Shown here: positions 27,043 through 35,601 of the stretch, piece by piece
How positions within the stretch are numbered: position 1 is the first letter of the stretch
How the letters are laid out: each line of letters opens with the position of its first letter
NCBI GenBank assembly: GCA_963719415.1
Contig: OY970383.1
Span: 1-64,000 of the forward strand
Length of the DNA: 64,000 nt
Direction of reading: 5' to 3'
Origin: JAPLIS01 sp963719415
Lineage (GTDB): Bacteria > Babelota > Babeliae > Babelales > Vermiphilaceae
Position numbers and translations under genes: made by a program
The notes under the pieces: generated by a model
The model's database searches: none
Seen by the model: only the letters and a program-made list of their open reading frames with translations
Told to the model about the DNA's origin: nothing

Positions 27043-28734
27043 CTATAGAATATAATAAGATCCGTCTTTGCGGATATAGATAGCATAAGAATAGCTAATA
27101 TACAAAATATTACGTTGCCATTCGATAGCTTTTAATTGAGCTAATTTTTTCATACTATTTTTTATATAAGAAGAGCTAACCCATGCGTCATTGACGAGGG
27201 CAAGAATAGGTAATTCTGGGTATTGGTCGTCAGGATATTCTTGTAATAACAGTTCGGAGCAGATGTAGGGTATACAGCGCCACAAGTTACCAATAATAAG
27301 AGGCTCTCGTGTATTGTCGCAAGCATCTATCGCGGGTAGTTTTTGAAAAAAGAGTTGAGATAGGGAGTTTTTTGTAAGCAATTTTGGAATATATTCGAGC
27401 CATTTTGGGATATATTCGATAAGAGGTACTCGTTCTTTTTTGTGAAATTTTTGTATTATTGAACCGTCATGTATGAGATAGCAGGTATTAAAAAAAAGAT
27501 CGTTATCGGCCTTATTTTTATCTGTACTATTTTTATTTGTACTATTTTTTTCGATATAGCTTTTTAAGCATATGTTACGTTTTTCCCGACTAAAAGAACC
27601 ACAGATAATATAGGGTTTTTGTGTTATGTGTGTGCTATTCCAGAGTGCTGTATTTTTTGGCGTGGAACAAAGTGATTCGGTGTAAAAAGCAGATTCTGGC
27701 AATATAATAAGTTTTGTTTCTGGTTTTTGTGCCAAAATATTTTTATATTTTTGTTTAACAATAAGAGCAAGGGTTTCTGAACCAGTACCTTGGAAGGGTA
27801 GCCACGCAATGGCATTAAGAATTTCCGGTCGAGCCTGTATCTGTTTTGGGACTATTAATCCGGAGAGCCAGGTGAATATTGAACAAAAAAAAAGGGCAAG
27901 ATATAGATATGATTTTGAAAAAGACGATTTTGTATAATGCCAGAGCATAATAAGTACCATTGGTAGGTGTAGTAAAAAAAGAGCTATAGTTTTAGGAGAT
28001 ATAATTTTGGTAAAAAAAGAGAAAAATATAGTTTTAGAAAAAAAATGGTGTATAAAGCAGTAAGGTGTGTATAGTAGTTTTGGATACGTAGTTAAGGGGA
28101 GCAGTGGAGAAAAAAGCGAGTAACCCGATAGATTAGTAAAAAGAGAGAGGCTATAGCTTTCAACCCATCGAATATAGAGGGTTGTGGTAATAAGCCAGAC
28201 AAATATTGTTTTTTCTACAGCATTGTCTTTTGTAAGTTCTGGTGATAGCGGTGTACTATTTTTTGCTTTTATGAAAGAGCGAATTATGTAATCAGTGAGA
28301 GCAAACCATATTCCTGTACATAGAGCATAATAGATAATAATAGCAAGTAACAGAAGACAGAGTTGGTAGGAATTTGTGGCCGCCATATTGGTAATACCGA
28401 ACCATATACCTATTGGGTGAATAGTAAAAACGAGAAGACCCCAAAAAAAGCCATCATAAAAGCTTGAACGATAATAACGAGTATAGCAAGATTTAGATAA
28501 AAATCCCCACGTAGGTAAAGTGTTAAAAGCTCGTGAAATTCCCCTGCCGGGGGTTTCTATAGAAAAATTTTTAATACACTCTGTTATGTTATGTTGGCGA
28601 TTATTTAGAGAGATAGAGATAATGGGTGCTAAGTAAAAAAAAAGTAAAAACCAGGTATATGAGGGAAAAATAAAGGGTATGGTGTAGAGTAAGGCTGAGC
28701 AAATAATATATAAATAATGAGTTATTGTACGCAT
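27043..28734 (-). CDS. lnt: Apolipoprotein N-acyltransferase-like protein (Lnt), divergent
   Basis: 563 residues. The N-terminal half has about seven or eight membrane spans. The C-terminal half is a nitrilase-fold domain with the Lnt-type triad: Glu347 (IILPESAFY), Lys433 (KKERVPLIEYIP, like the Lnt KRHLVPFGEY motif) and Cys492 (PYICSELL). Lnt adds the third acyl chain to lipoproteins on the periplasmic face of the inner membrane, which suits a genome with a LolC/E-type permease. Overall sequence is diverged and the end is abrupt after YIRKDGSYYIL. Other membrane nitrilase-fold acyltransferases are the alternative. Confidence 0.78.
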   Translation of the reverse strand: MRTITHYLYIICSALLYTIPFIFPSYTWFLLFFYLAPIISISLNNRQHNITECIKNFSIETPGRGISRAFNTLPTWGFLSKSCYTRYYRSSFYDGFFWGLLVFTIHPIGIWFGITNMAATNSYQLCLLLLAIIIYYALCTGIWFALTDYIIRSFIKAKNSTPLSPELTKDNAVEKTIFVWLITTTLYIRWVESYSLSLFTNLSGYSLFSPLLPLTTYPKLLYTPYCFIHHFFSKTIFFSFFTKIISPKTIALFLLHLPMVLIMLWHYTKSSFSKSYLYLALFFCSIFTWLSGLIVPKQIQARPEILNAIAWLPFQGTGSETLALIVKQKYKNILAQKPETKLIILPESAFYTESLCSTPKNTALWNSTHITQKPYIICGSFSREKRNICLKSYIEKNSTNKNSTDKNKADNDLFFNTCYLIHDGSIIQKFHKKERVPLIEYIPKWLEYIPKLLTKNSLSQLFFQKLPAIDACDNTREPLIIGNLWRCIPYICSELLLQEYPDDQYPELPILALVNDAWVSSSYIKNSMKKLAQLKAIEWQRNILYISYSYAIYIRKDGSYYIL

Positions 28735-28838
28735 ATAGATATACTATTCTATTTAAATTTTTACACCAACAAAAATATATTTTTGGCTATTTTGGTAAAA
28801 ATTTGAACTGAATTTGAGAAATTGATTGAGCGTTTAAT

Positions 28839-28915
28839 TGGTGCGTCCGACAGGAATCGAACCTGTGGCCTACAGATTAGGAATCTGTCGCTCTATCCTA
28901 CTGAGCTACGGACGC
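28839..28915 (-). tRNA. tRNA-Arg (anticodon CCT)
   Basis: A minus-strand cloverleaf: acceptor GCGTCCG/CGGACGC, anticodon stem ACAGA/TCTGT around TTCCTAA (anticodon CCT, reads AGG), T loop TTCGATT, discriminator A, encoded CCA. 77 nt. Confidence 0.95.
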
Positions 28916-29052
28916 CTTTTTTTAGCTATGCTTATCAGTTATACTCGTCAATTAAGTATTTGTATAATAATATAATAGAAAAAGTTAATTTATACAAAAT
29001 AAAAATCTCGATTAAATTTTATTTTCATGCTATAAATAGAGAAGTTAAGTAA

Positions 29053-29129
29053 GCGCCTGTAGCTCAACTGGATAGAGTAGCGGTCTTCGAAACCGTTGGT
29101 TGCAGGTTCGAGTCCTGCCAGGCGCACCA
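29053..29129 (+). tRNA. tRNA-Arg (anticodon TCG)
   Basis: A plus-strand cloverleaf: acceptor GCGCCTG/CAGGCGC, anticodon stem GCGGT/ACCGT around CTTCGAA (anticodon TCG, reads CGA), T arm GCAGG-TTCGAGT-CCTGC, encoded ACCA end. 77 nt. It lies 137 bp from the divergent tRNA-Arg (CCT) and 31 bp before psd. Confidence 0.95.
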
Positions 29130-29160
29130 AGATTCTTAATTTTTATACGGGATACGCTGT

Positions 29161-29826
29161 ATGATACATATTTTATATGCTTCTTTTAAAAAAAATCTTT
29201 TGTGGTCACAAGGGCGTCAAATTCTTTATGTGTTAGCTGGTCTAACTTGCATTTCTTTCTTTTTACTTCCTGTTTTACTCTATCTATTATTAGCTTTTTT
29301 TATTTTTAGCTTTATCTTTTTTCGCTACCCAGATCGTGTTTGCAACCAAGCGCTAGGCAATAGTAATATTATAGTATGTCCTGCGGATGGAAAAGTTGTT
29401 GCAATCCAGCATGATAGCGATAATGGCTTTGAAGGATATGCGCATAAAGTTTCTATTTTTCTATCGCCATTGGATGTGCATGTTAATTGGGTACCATTTA
29501 CCGGCAAAGTTAAAAATATGATCTATAAAAAAGGTAATTTTCAATTTGCTTTTTTACCGAAAAGTTCTGATTTTAATGAGTCAAATAGCTTTGTTTTTAG
29601 TAATGCCTTAGGTCGGCAATTGGTTGTTCGTCAGATAGCAGGCACCGTTGCCAGACGCATTTGTTGGTGGGTTAATGTTGGTGAATCGGTTAAAGTAGGA
29701 GACACGTTTGGTATGATTAGGTTTGGTTCTCGCGTTGATATACTGTTACCAGAAAATGTTATTATAGAAGTGATGCTTGGGCAAAGAGTATATGGCGGCA
29801 AGACAGTATTAGCGATATGGCAATAA
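29161..29826 (+). CDS. psd: Phosphatidylserine decarboxylase proenzyme (short type)
   Basis: 221 residues, the short Psd type. It decarboxylates phosphatidylserine to phosphatidylethanolamine at the inner membrane. The N-terminus has a hydrophobic hairpin (about 23-55). Then come ADGKVVAIQ, the substrate-binding histidine region SIFLSPLDVHVNW, and the self-cleavage site Gly189-Ser190 in IRFGSRVDIL; cleavage converts Ser190 to the pyruvoyl cofactor of the alpha chain. All key elements are intact. pssA follows after 23 bp, so the pair covers two consecutive steps. Confidence 0.94.
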   Translation: MIHILYASFKKNLLWSQGRQILYVLAGLTCISFFLLPVLLYLLLAFFIFSFIFFRYPDRVCNQALGNSNIIVCPADGKVVAIQHDSDNGFEGYAHKVSIFLSPLDVHVNWVPFTGKVKNMIYKKGNFQFAFLPKSSDFNESNSFVFSNALGRQLVVRQIAGTVARRICWWVNVGESVKVGDTFGMIRFGSRVDILLPENVIIEVMLGQRVYGGKTVLAIWQ

Positions 29827-29849
29827 TAGTATAAGTTATAGGTGTAGTC

Positions 29850-30575
29850 ATGAAATTAATAGCTTTTCAGTATTTAAAAAAAATGGGAAAGCAGAAAAAA
29901 TTTTTTATTCCTTGTATTTTTACTTTGTTTAACGCCTGTGCTGGTTTTTTTTCACTTATAAAAACATTACAATATGATTTTAATAGCGCTGTCTATTTCA
30001 TTATAGTGGCAGCTTGTTTTGATATGCTTGATGGAAGAGTTGCCCGGGCTTTAAAGTCTACGAGTGCAATAGGAATGGAGCTCGATTCGCTGGCTGATGC
30101 GATTTCTTTTTGCGTAGCACCGGTTTTTTTATTATATACTCTCTATTTTGCAGATGCAGGTATGACAAGTCTTATTATATTGAGTCTTTATATGTGCTCA
30201 GGCCTTTCTCGTCTTGCGCGATTTAATGTTATTGAACCTGATTATTTATTTTCTAAAGGGTTACCAGTACCCGTAGCTGCTATCTGTATTGTACAATGTG
30301 TATTGCAAGAGGCATGGTTATCCCAATTTTTTATGAGAGTATGCGGGATTTCTTTATCTACTGGTATTATAGGGATTGTTATAGGTATAGCGCTGTTGAT
30401 GATATCAACGGTACGGTATCCTACTTTTAAACGTATGTCTTTTCAGTCGCTTACCTATGTTCTTTTTTTTGCTCTCTGTTTAACTCTTTTATTTTTGTAT
30501 TATAAATCCCCCTTAATTCTGTCTTATATTGTTGCTTATATTCTTTTAGGCTGGATTGGCGTTTTTATTTTTTAG
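29850..30575 (+). CDS. pssA: CDP-diacylglycerol-serine O-phosphatidyltransferase
   Basis: 241 residues, about seven membrane spans. It carries the CDP-alcohol phosphatidyltransferase signature DGRVARALKSTSAIGMELD followed by SLAD, near residues 59-81 (DGxxAR ... GxxxDxxxD), the metal and CDP binding site. It makes phosphatidylserine from CDP-diacylglycerol and serine for Psd, encoded just upstream. An ATG at 29850 with AGGTG upstream is used; an internal ATG near 29884 is possible and leaves the catalytic core whole. Confidence 0.93.
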   Translation: MKLIAFQYLKKMGKQKKFFIPCIFTLFNACAGFFSLIKTLQYDFNSAVYFIIVAACFDMLDGRVARALKSTSAIGMELDSLADAISFCVAPVFLLYTLYFADAGMTSLIILSLYMCSGLSRLARFNVIEPDYLFSKGLPVPVAAICIVQCVLQEAWLSQFFMRVCGISLSTGIIGIVIGIALLMISTVRYPTFKRMSFQSLTYVLFFALCLTLLFLYYKSPLILSYIVAYILLGWIGVFIF

Positions 30576-30596
30576 TTTAAATAGGAAAAATTAACT

Positions 30597-31490
30597 ATGG
30601 TGTTTTTAAATCCTTGCAACGATATTGCGTTCAAAAAAATCTTTGGATCAGAAGAGCATAAATCAATTACCATCTCTTTTTTAAATTCCATTTTAGAACT
30701 TACGGGCGATAAAACTATTATTTCGATTACCTTTTTAAATACTGAACAATTACCGCAAACTCAAGACAAAAAAGATAATATTCTTGATGTTTTTTGTCTT
30801 GATCAATCAGGTACTAAATATATTGTTGAGATGCAAGTAGCCAGAGCAGAAGAATTTGGCAAACGAATAATCTATTATGGCGCTAAAACCTATAGCATGC
30901 AGCTTGGCAAGGGAAAACCATATCTTGAGCTCATGCCGGTTGTGGTCGTTTCTATTGTCAATTTTGTTCTGTTTCCAGAAAAAAAAGATTATAAATCAAT
31001 TCATGAAATTTTGGATAGAAAAACACATGAACATAATCTTCCAGGGCTAGCCTTTGCTTTTGTAGAATTGCCGAAATTTCGCAAAAAAGAGCATGAGTTG
31101 GTGACAACTGAAGACAAATGGCTCTATTTTGTGAAAGAAATTAAAAAACAAAATCATATTCCTGCAATTTTAGATCAAGATGAATTGATAGAGGCTTGTA
31201 GCATAGCAGATCGAATGAGCTGGTCAGAAGCAGCATTGTATAAATATGATGACGCATTTATTCGCGAAAGCTATCAAGAAAGTGCATTGAAATTGGCAAA
31301 TAAAGAAGGGCAAGAGCTCGGCGAAAAGCGGGGTGAAATTAAAGGCAAACAAGAAGGACTTCGGGAAGGTGAAGAGAACACTAAGCGAATGCTGGTTCAG
31401 CAAATGCTACAATCAGGACTTTCTGTTGTAGAAATTTCTCGTTTCATGGGATTAACAGAAAAAGAGATTACAGAATTACTTGAAAAATAA
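30597..31490 (+). CDS. Rpn-family PD-(D/E)XK nuclease / transposase-like protein, copy 2
   Basis: 297 residues, clearly paralogous to 9031-9942 (FLNPCNDIAFKKIFGSEEHK, then ILDVFCLDQSGTKYIVEMQV with the catalytic Asp and ExQ, and FAFVELPKFRKKEHELVTTE). The C-terminal KG/EG-rich segment is shorter and the last helix (SVVEISRFMGLTEKEITELL) differs. Changes are spread along the gene and many are synonymous, so both copies look maintained. It sits 21 bp after pssA and could be read from that transcript. Confidence 0.88.
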   Translation: MVFLNPCNDIAFKKIFGSEEHKSITISFLNSILELTGDKTIISITFLNTEQLPQTQDKKDNILDVFCLDQSGTKYIVEMQVARAEEFGKRIIYYGAKTYSMQLGKGKPYLELMPVVVVSIVNFVLFPEKKDYKSIHEILDRKTHEHNLPGLAFAFVELPKFRKKEHELVTTEDKWLYFVKEIKKQNHIPAILDQDELIEACSIADRMSWSEAALYKYDDAFIRESYQESALKLANKEGQELGEKRGEIKGKQEGLREGEENTKRMLVQQMLQSGLSVVEISRFMGLTEKEITELLEK

Positions 31491-31528
31491 TTAATATATT
31501 ATTTTTTAAAAAAGGGATTGTGTATGGC

Positions 31529-31590
31529 TGAGCGCGTTAAGAATTTCCCGTTTTTTTAAACTTATTATTGTTGATAAGTTTGCTATAGGC
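31529..31590 (+). repeat. Partial copy of interspersed repeat family 2
   Basis: GAGCGCGTTAAGAATTTCCC, a T run and TTGTTGATAAGTTTGCTAT match the first part of the repeat at 8700-8862 in opposite orientation; the GC-rich hairpins are missing. It ends close to the MITE copy at 31604. Together these fill the gene-free stretch 31491-31830. Confidence 0.6.
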
Positions 31591-31603
31591 ATAGCATTAT
31601 TTA

Positions 31604-31812
31604 ACGAGAGCTCGACTTAAAAATGCTGTAAATTTTACCCCGGTCTATTGTCACGGGGCTCCCTAAATTTTACCCCGCTCTATTGTCACGGGGACCCCTA
31701 AATTCGCCCCCTTTGGCAGCTGGGTTAAGAAATTGAGTGGGCCCTGCAGGCCCATTAAGCCCGCTATAGAAAAAATATCGTAGAAATCTAAGTTGTTAGA
31801 TCGAGCTCACGT
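31604..31812. mobile_element. MITE-like element, copy 2 (209 bp)
   Basis: The ends ACGAGAGCTCGA and TCGAGCTCACGT are the same 12-bp TIRs as copy 1 with one mismatch. The direct repeat TATTTA flanks both sides (31598-31603 and 31813-31818). Inner sequence next to each end matches copy 1 in reverse orientation. The middle carries about 110 bp extra: two copies of an ACCCCG(G/C)TCTATTGTCACGGGG hairpin unit and a GGGCCTGCAGGCCC-type palindrome. Non-coding. Confidence 0.82.
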
Positions 31813-31830
31813 TATTTAGTAAAACTGGCA

Positions 31831-32670
31831 TTACGTTATTGAAAAAGATTTTGGAACTATTTTTAAGATCCATGCAATAGGTCGCCAAAAATTTGGAACA
31901 TAGATATGGTTTTCTTGATTTTCTATAGCATTACAGATTTCAATCGCGGCTTTTTCTGGACTTATTCGTAAGTAGCTGACAATATTTTTCCATGTGGGAT
32001 CAACGACGCTCCAAGTAGATTCTTGATCCATAATATTAGAACCTACTAATCCAGGCTGTATTTCTGTAATGGCAATTGAAGCATTTAAACTTTTAAAGCG
32101 AAGGGCAAGACCATCTAAATAATTAGATACAAAGGCTTTTGAAGCGCTATAAATAGGGGATGCATTTGAACCTCGCAGTCCAGCGATAGAAGAGACGCCT
32201 ACAATATGTCCTTTGCCTTTGGATAAAAAATAATGTGTTGCTACGCTTGCCATAGCAACAAAACCTACTATATTAGTATCCATGACTCTTTTCTGTTCTT
32301 CCCATGATAACTCTCTGCTACCAGTTGCAGCATTGAGGATTATTATGTCGACACCATCCATTTTTTGTATTAATTTTTGTAGATTGTTTTGTGCTTCTTC
32401 TGGTTTTGCAATATCCATATATTGTGTATGGATGTGAGAAGGATACGATTTTTCTATGACATCCAATTTTTCAGTACGTCTTCCGGTGATTCCGACTGTG
32501 TACCCTCGTTGTGCAAATTCTTTTGCGGTAGCTTGCCCTATTCCTGAAGTTGCTCCGATAATGATAACTTTTGTTGTTGGGTTATAATAATTTATTTTAG
32601 ATATGGTTAAAAAAGCAGAGTACACATATAAAAAAAATATGAGTAATAGTATCCATTTAATTGTTGTCAT
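31831..32670 (-). CDS. Short-chain dehydrogenase/reductase, N-terminally anchored
   Basis: 279 residues. Classical SDR motifs: cofactor-binding GATSGIG (39-45), NAAT near 113-116, catalytic Ser in VSSIAG (160-161), and Tyr174-x3-Lys178 (YSASK). Arg residues after the second strand (TGRR) favour NADPH. Residues 1-28 form a hydrophobic segment that should anchor it to the membrane. SDRs of this type act on lipids, sterols or small carbonyls; the substrate cannot be told from sequence. It converges on the pssA-rpn operon across the MITE. Confidence 0.88.
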   Translation of the reverse strand: MTTIKWILLLIFFLYVYSAFLTISKINYYNPTTKVIIIGATSGIGQATAKEFAQRGYTVGITGRRTEKLDVIEKSYPSHIHTQYMDIAKPEEAQNNLQKLIQKMDGVDIIILNAATGSRELSWEEQKRVMDTNIVGFVAMASVATHYFLSKGKGHIVGVSSIAGLRGSNASPIYSASKAFVSNYLDGLALRFKSLNASIAITEIQPGLVGSNIMDQESTWSVVDPTWKNIVSYLRISPEKAAIEICNAIENQENHIYVPNFWRPIAWILKIVPKSFSIT

Positions 32671-33335
32671 TTTTGGCAGGCATTTGATTAAGTTTTTTTG
32701 TAATTTTGCATAGTTTTTTTTGATTATGGTACGTCTAAAGCAAGAGTATCTTTAGAAATACAATATAACAAGTTTTTTTTATTGCTTCTAAAAAATGTAT
32801 GTATAGCAGAGTGTATTAAGGATTCCCTATTTTTTTTATCCATCGGGCGACTGGGAGCGCTAATTTTTTCAAACTTACTTATTATTGAAAAAGCTTGTGC
32901 TAGCTTCCACAGGGGCACTACAGTTGTATACTTTTCAGTCTGTTTAGGGTTATTTTACCCCACCTACTCGGTGGGGACCCCATTATTTTTACCCCACCTA
33001 CTCGGCGGGGACCCCATTATTTTTACCCCACCTACTCGGTGGGGACCCCGTTATTTTTACCCCACCTACTCGGCGGGGACCCCGTTATTTTTACCCCACC
33101 TACTCGGTGGGGACCCCGTTATTTTTACCCCACCTACTCGGCGGGGACCCTGTTATTGATCAGCGCTTTGTTATAGAAGAAGTTAAACTTTTTTTTATTA
33201 CGCTAAGAAAGCTTTTTTGTTTTTTGGTTGATTTTCAGATTGAAATTATAGTAGCATGTTCTTGTGAATGTTTATCTTGTTTGAAAATTTTTATAGATCA
33301 GAGCTATTATCATTTTCATAACGTTAAGGATGTGT
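32671..33335. other. Gene-free stretch with an expanded family-2 repeat
   Basis: About 660 bp without a credible gene. Bases near 32815-32950 are a diverged family-2 repeat (AAGGATTCCCTATTTTTTTT, AAACTTACTTATTATTG, AGGGTTATTTTACCCC). The tandem array at 32951-33153 follows, then GATCAGCGCTTTG, which closes the repeat as in the 8.7-kb copy. The reading frames across the array come from the repeat itself. The last 160 bp are AT-rich leader for the next gene. Confidence 0.6.
32951..33153 (+). repeat. 34-bp tandem array, six units with alternating variants
   Basis: Six head-to-tail units of 34 bp (the first is 33), each TATTTTTACCCCACCTACTC followed by GG(T/C)GGGGACCCC(A/G)T with one further change (CCCTGT) in the last. 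Units 1, 3 and 5 have GGTGGGG and units 2, 4 and 6 GGCGGGG, so the array grew in 68-bp pairs. Each unit can form a CCCCACC/GGTGGGG hairpin, perfect in odd units and with one mismatch in even ones. The single-copy form is in the repeat at 8700-8862. Confidence 0.95.
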
Positions 33336-33896
33336 ATGGTTATGGATATACGTAACTTTTATGTACTCCGTTTTTTATTGAGCATATTGTTTTTTGGTTT
33401 TTTTATTACTATCGATTGTTCTAATAAAGTTATCGATATAAGAGGTGATTTTGTTAATGGTGATTTTTTTAACGGTGATATATTTTCTTCGGCGATGCAG
33501 TTAGGAGAAATAGCGTTGTTTTTTGACCATGAGCCAATAATTAATAAGCTTCCGGAGCTTCCCGATATAAATGGTACGAATACTTCGGATAAAAATAATA
33601 CTCATACAAGTGTCTTTTTTTTGCCACAGGCAACAATTTCTTTGAAGTTACATGCGTATTTAGATGAACTTTGTAGCAAACTTAAAACACCTTTTTTGTC
33701 GTTTAGGTTAGAAAAGATTAAAAAGCCAATAGAAGGTCTTGCTTTTATAATTTCATTAGATGCTGGTCGGATAGAGGTAGAAAAAAGAGTGCAGATATCC
33801 TCTTTGGGAAAATCAGAAATACATTTCAATTTTTATAATAAAAATCTTATGCAAAAGCTACAGGGTTACGATAAAGGCATTCTCAAAATTTCATAG
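33336..33896 (+). CDS. Exported hypothetical protein
   Basis: About 186 residues from the ATG at 33336, with AAGGA five bases upstream (33330 and 33342 are also in frame). A signal peptide (VLRFLLSILFFGFFITIDCS) with Cys near the cut could be a lipobox-like site. A short Asp/Asn-rich repeat follows (GDFVNGDFFNGDIF), then a mixed fold. No family recognised. It ends 45 bp before the NamZ-like gene, so the two are probably cotranscribed. Confidence 0.6.
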   Translation: MVMDIRNFYVLRFLLSILFFGFFITIDCSNKVIDIRGDFVNGDFFNGDIFSSAMQLGEIALFFDHEPIINKLPELPDINGTNTSDKNNTHTSVFFLPQATISLKLHAYLDELCSKLKTPFLSFRLEKIKKPIEGLAFIISLDAGRIEVEKRVQISSLGKSEIHFNFYNKNLMQKLQGYDKGILKIS

Positions 33897-33941
33897 ACAA
33901 GTTTATAGACAAGTTTTATGAATAACAAGGGGGACTCTGTA

Positions 33942-35324
33942 ATGATGTTTTATATAAAAAGACAGATTTTGGGCATGTTTTTACTCATTATACCCGTTTC
34001 TCTCTATGGTAGCGCAAAAACAAGTAACGCAAAACTAGTTTTAAAAAGAGGAAAATCGCCTAAAATTGTTCGTAATTTAGGTGCTAGTAGTTTAGCCGGT
34101 ACTAGTTCAGGTATAGTATTGGCTGGTTCTAAGCCGACTAATTCTAAAATAGCTAATTCTAAAAAGTTTAAACTCGGGATAGAAAATATATCCGCTCATT
34201 TTGTTAAACAGTGTGCGGGTAAAAAAATTGGTCTGATTACTAATCAATCAGGAGTAGATCAGACGGGACAAAGAGCAGCTGTTTTACTGGTGAAAAAGGG
34301 ATTTGCTATCTCTTATTTATTTGCGCCTGAACATGGATATGATGGTATTATAGGGGCAGAAGAGCGTGTTGTAAATGTCATTGATGCACAGACCAAAATA
34401 CCTATTATAAGTTTGTACGGTAATGGTTCTGGTACTATGATTCCCAAAAAAATAATAGATGAAATTGATATTCTTATGTTTGACATACAAGATTCTGGCA
34501 TGCGACCTTTCACCTATATATCAACATTATTGCATGCTATGCGTGCAGCTCAGCAAAATAATAAGCATTTTGTAGTATTTGATCGACCGAATCCTTTAGG
34601 TATTGTTATGGATGGTCCATTGGTTGATGATGGTTTGCGATCGTTTATATCGATAGCGCCCATTCCCGTACGCCATGGTATGACTATCGGAGAGCTTGCA
34701 GGTTTTTTTAATACGTATGAACTGAAAACGCCGCTTAATCTTTCTGTGGTGAAAATGCGTAATTATAATCGACGTGTGTGGCCATTTAAAGATGTTCAAA
34801 CTCCTCTATCTCCCGGATTGCGTACGATAAGGGCTTGTCATGGCTATAGTTTTTTGGGATTGCTCGGTGAATTTTCTCCTTTTGGTATAGGATTGAGAAC
34901 AGAGGGTCGGTATCAGTGCATTACGTTGCCTAAAAAAATGGAAATAGCCGATAGCAGTTGGAGCCAACTACAGGCACAATTAAAAAAGTATGGCCTTGAT
35001 AGCGTTAAACATGAATATAAAGATCCTAAATCAGGGACTGATTTTAAAGGGCTAAAATTAATAATAAAGGATATTAATAAAGTACAGTCCTTTGCAGCTC
35101 TTTATACCATACTCGTATTTTTTGCTCAAAAAGGAATTAAGATATCATATGCAAAGACAGCTGATTTGGCTATTGGTACAAGAGCTTTGCGAGAATTGTT
35201 GGAAGGCAAAAAGACACATGCTGTTTTAATTGATAAGATAAATGGAGAGCTGAATGAGTTTTCGAAAAAAGCACATTCTTTTTTTATGTATCGACCGTTT
35301 CCTGCGCCACAATTAATGACTTGA
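33942..35324 (+). CDS. NamZ-type exo-beta-N-acetylmuramidase (DUF1343 family), exported
   Basis: 460 residues from the ATG at 33942, chosen because AAGGGGGA lies at the right distance and a signal peptide (QILGMFLLIIPVSLYGSA) follows. The DUF1343 pattern is clear: GIENI, GKKIGLITNQSGVDQTGQR, FAPEHGYDG, PIISLYGN, DILMFDIQDSGMRPFTYIST, FDRPNPLGI, PIPVRHGMTIGE. Characterised members such as Bacillus NamZ remove terminal MurNAc from peptidoglycan fragments. Here it probably recycles or scavenges muropeptides in the periplasm; no other wall-recycling gene is nearby. Confidence 0.85.
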   Translation: MMFYIKRQILGMFLLIIPVSLYGSAKTSNAKLVLKRGKSPKIVRNLGASSLAGTSSGIVLAGSKPTNSKIANSKKFKLGIENISAHFVKQCAGKKIGLITNQSGVDQTGQRAAVLLVKKGFAISYLFAPEHGYDGIIGAEERVVNVIDAQTKIPIISLYGNGSGTMIPKKIIDEIDILMFDIQDSGMRPFTYISTLLHAMRAAQQNNKHFVVFDRPNPLGIVMDGPLVDDGLRSFISIAPIPVRHGMTIGELAGFFNTYELKTPLNLSVVKMRNYNRRVWPFKDVQTPLSPGLRTIRACHGYSFLGLLGEFSPFGIGLRTEGRYQCITLPKKMEIADSSWSQLQAQLKKYGLDSVKHEYKDPKSGTDFKGLKLIIKDINKVQSFAALYTILVFFAQKGIKISYAKTADLAIGTRALRELLEGKKTHAVLIDKINGELNEFSKKAHSFFMYRPFPAPQLMT

Positions 35325-35601
35325 GATAAAGGCCTCAGATTTTTATGAGCCAATTAGTTTACGCTCGTGGGCGATACAAATAAAAATATAAAAATAAGAG
35401 AGAAGATCGTGCAAACAAGCTTATGGGTTTAAAAATAGTAAAAATTGGTGTAGTATTAAGTTTTTAAAAGAGTATTTGATGTGTTAAGATATATGTTAAG
35501 ATAGTTATATCTAAGATGTATCGGTAGTTATATTTACCGGGTATACTATATTTTTTGTGTGTTAATTATTTTGAGTGTTTTGTTGAAGTGAGATTTTTTT
35601 A

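Noticed and set aside
28822..29052. Plus-strand frame of 76 codons
   Set aside because: It is antisense to tRNA-Arg (CCT).
32951..33153. CRISPR array
   Set aside because: The units are contiguous with no unique spacers and no cas genes are present. The same holds for the 11-bp arrays near 58.3 and 59.5 kb.
32782..33355. Frames of 125 and 82 codons over the 34-bp array
   Set aside because: They exist because the array is stop-free in its frames; the peptides are just the repeat read in three frames.
35325..35601. Replication origin upstream of dnaA
   Set aside because: The region is AT-rich, but I found no cluster of TTATCCACA-type boxes, and dnaN, recF and other usual neighbours are missing. 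GC skew over the whole genome would decide.
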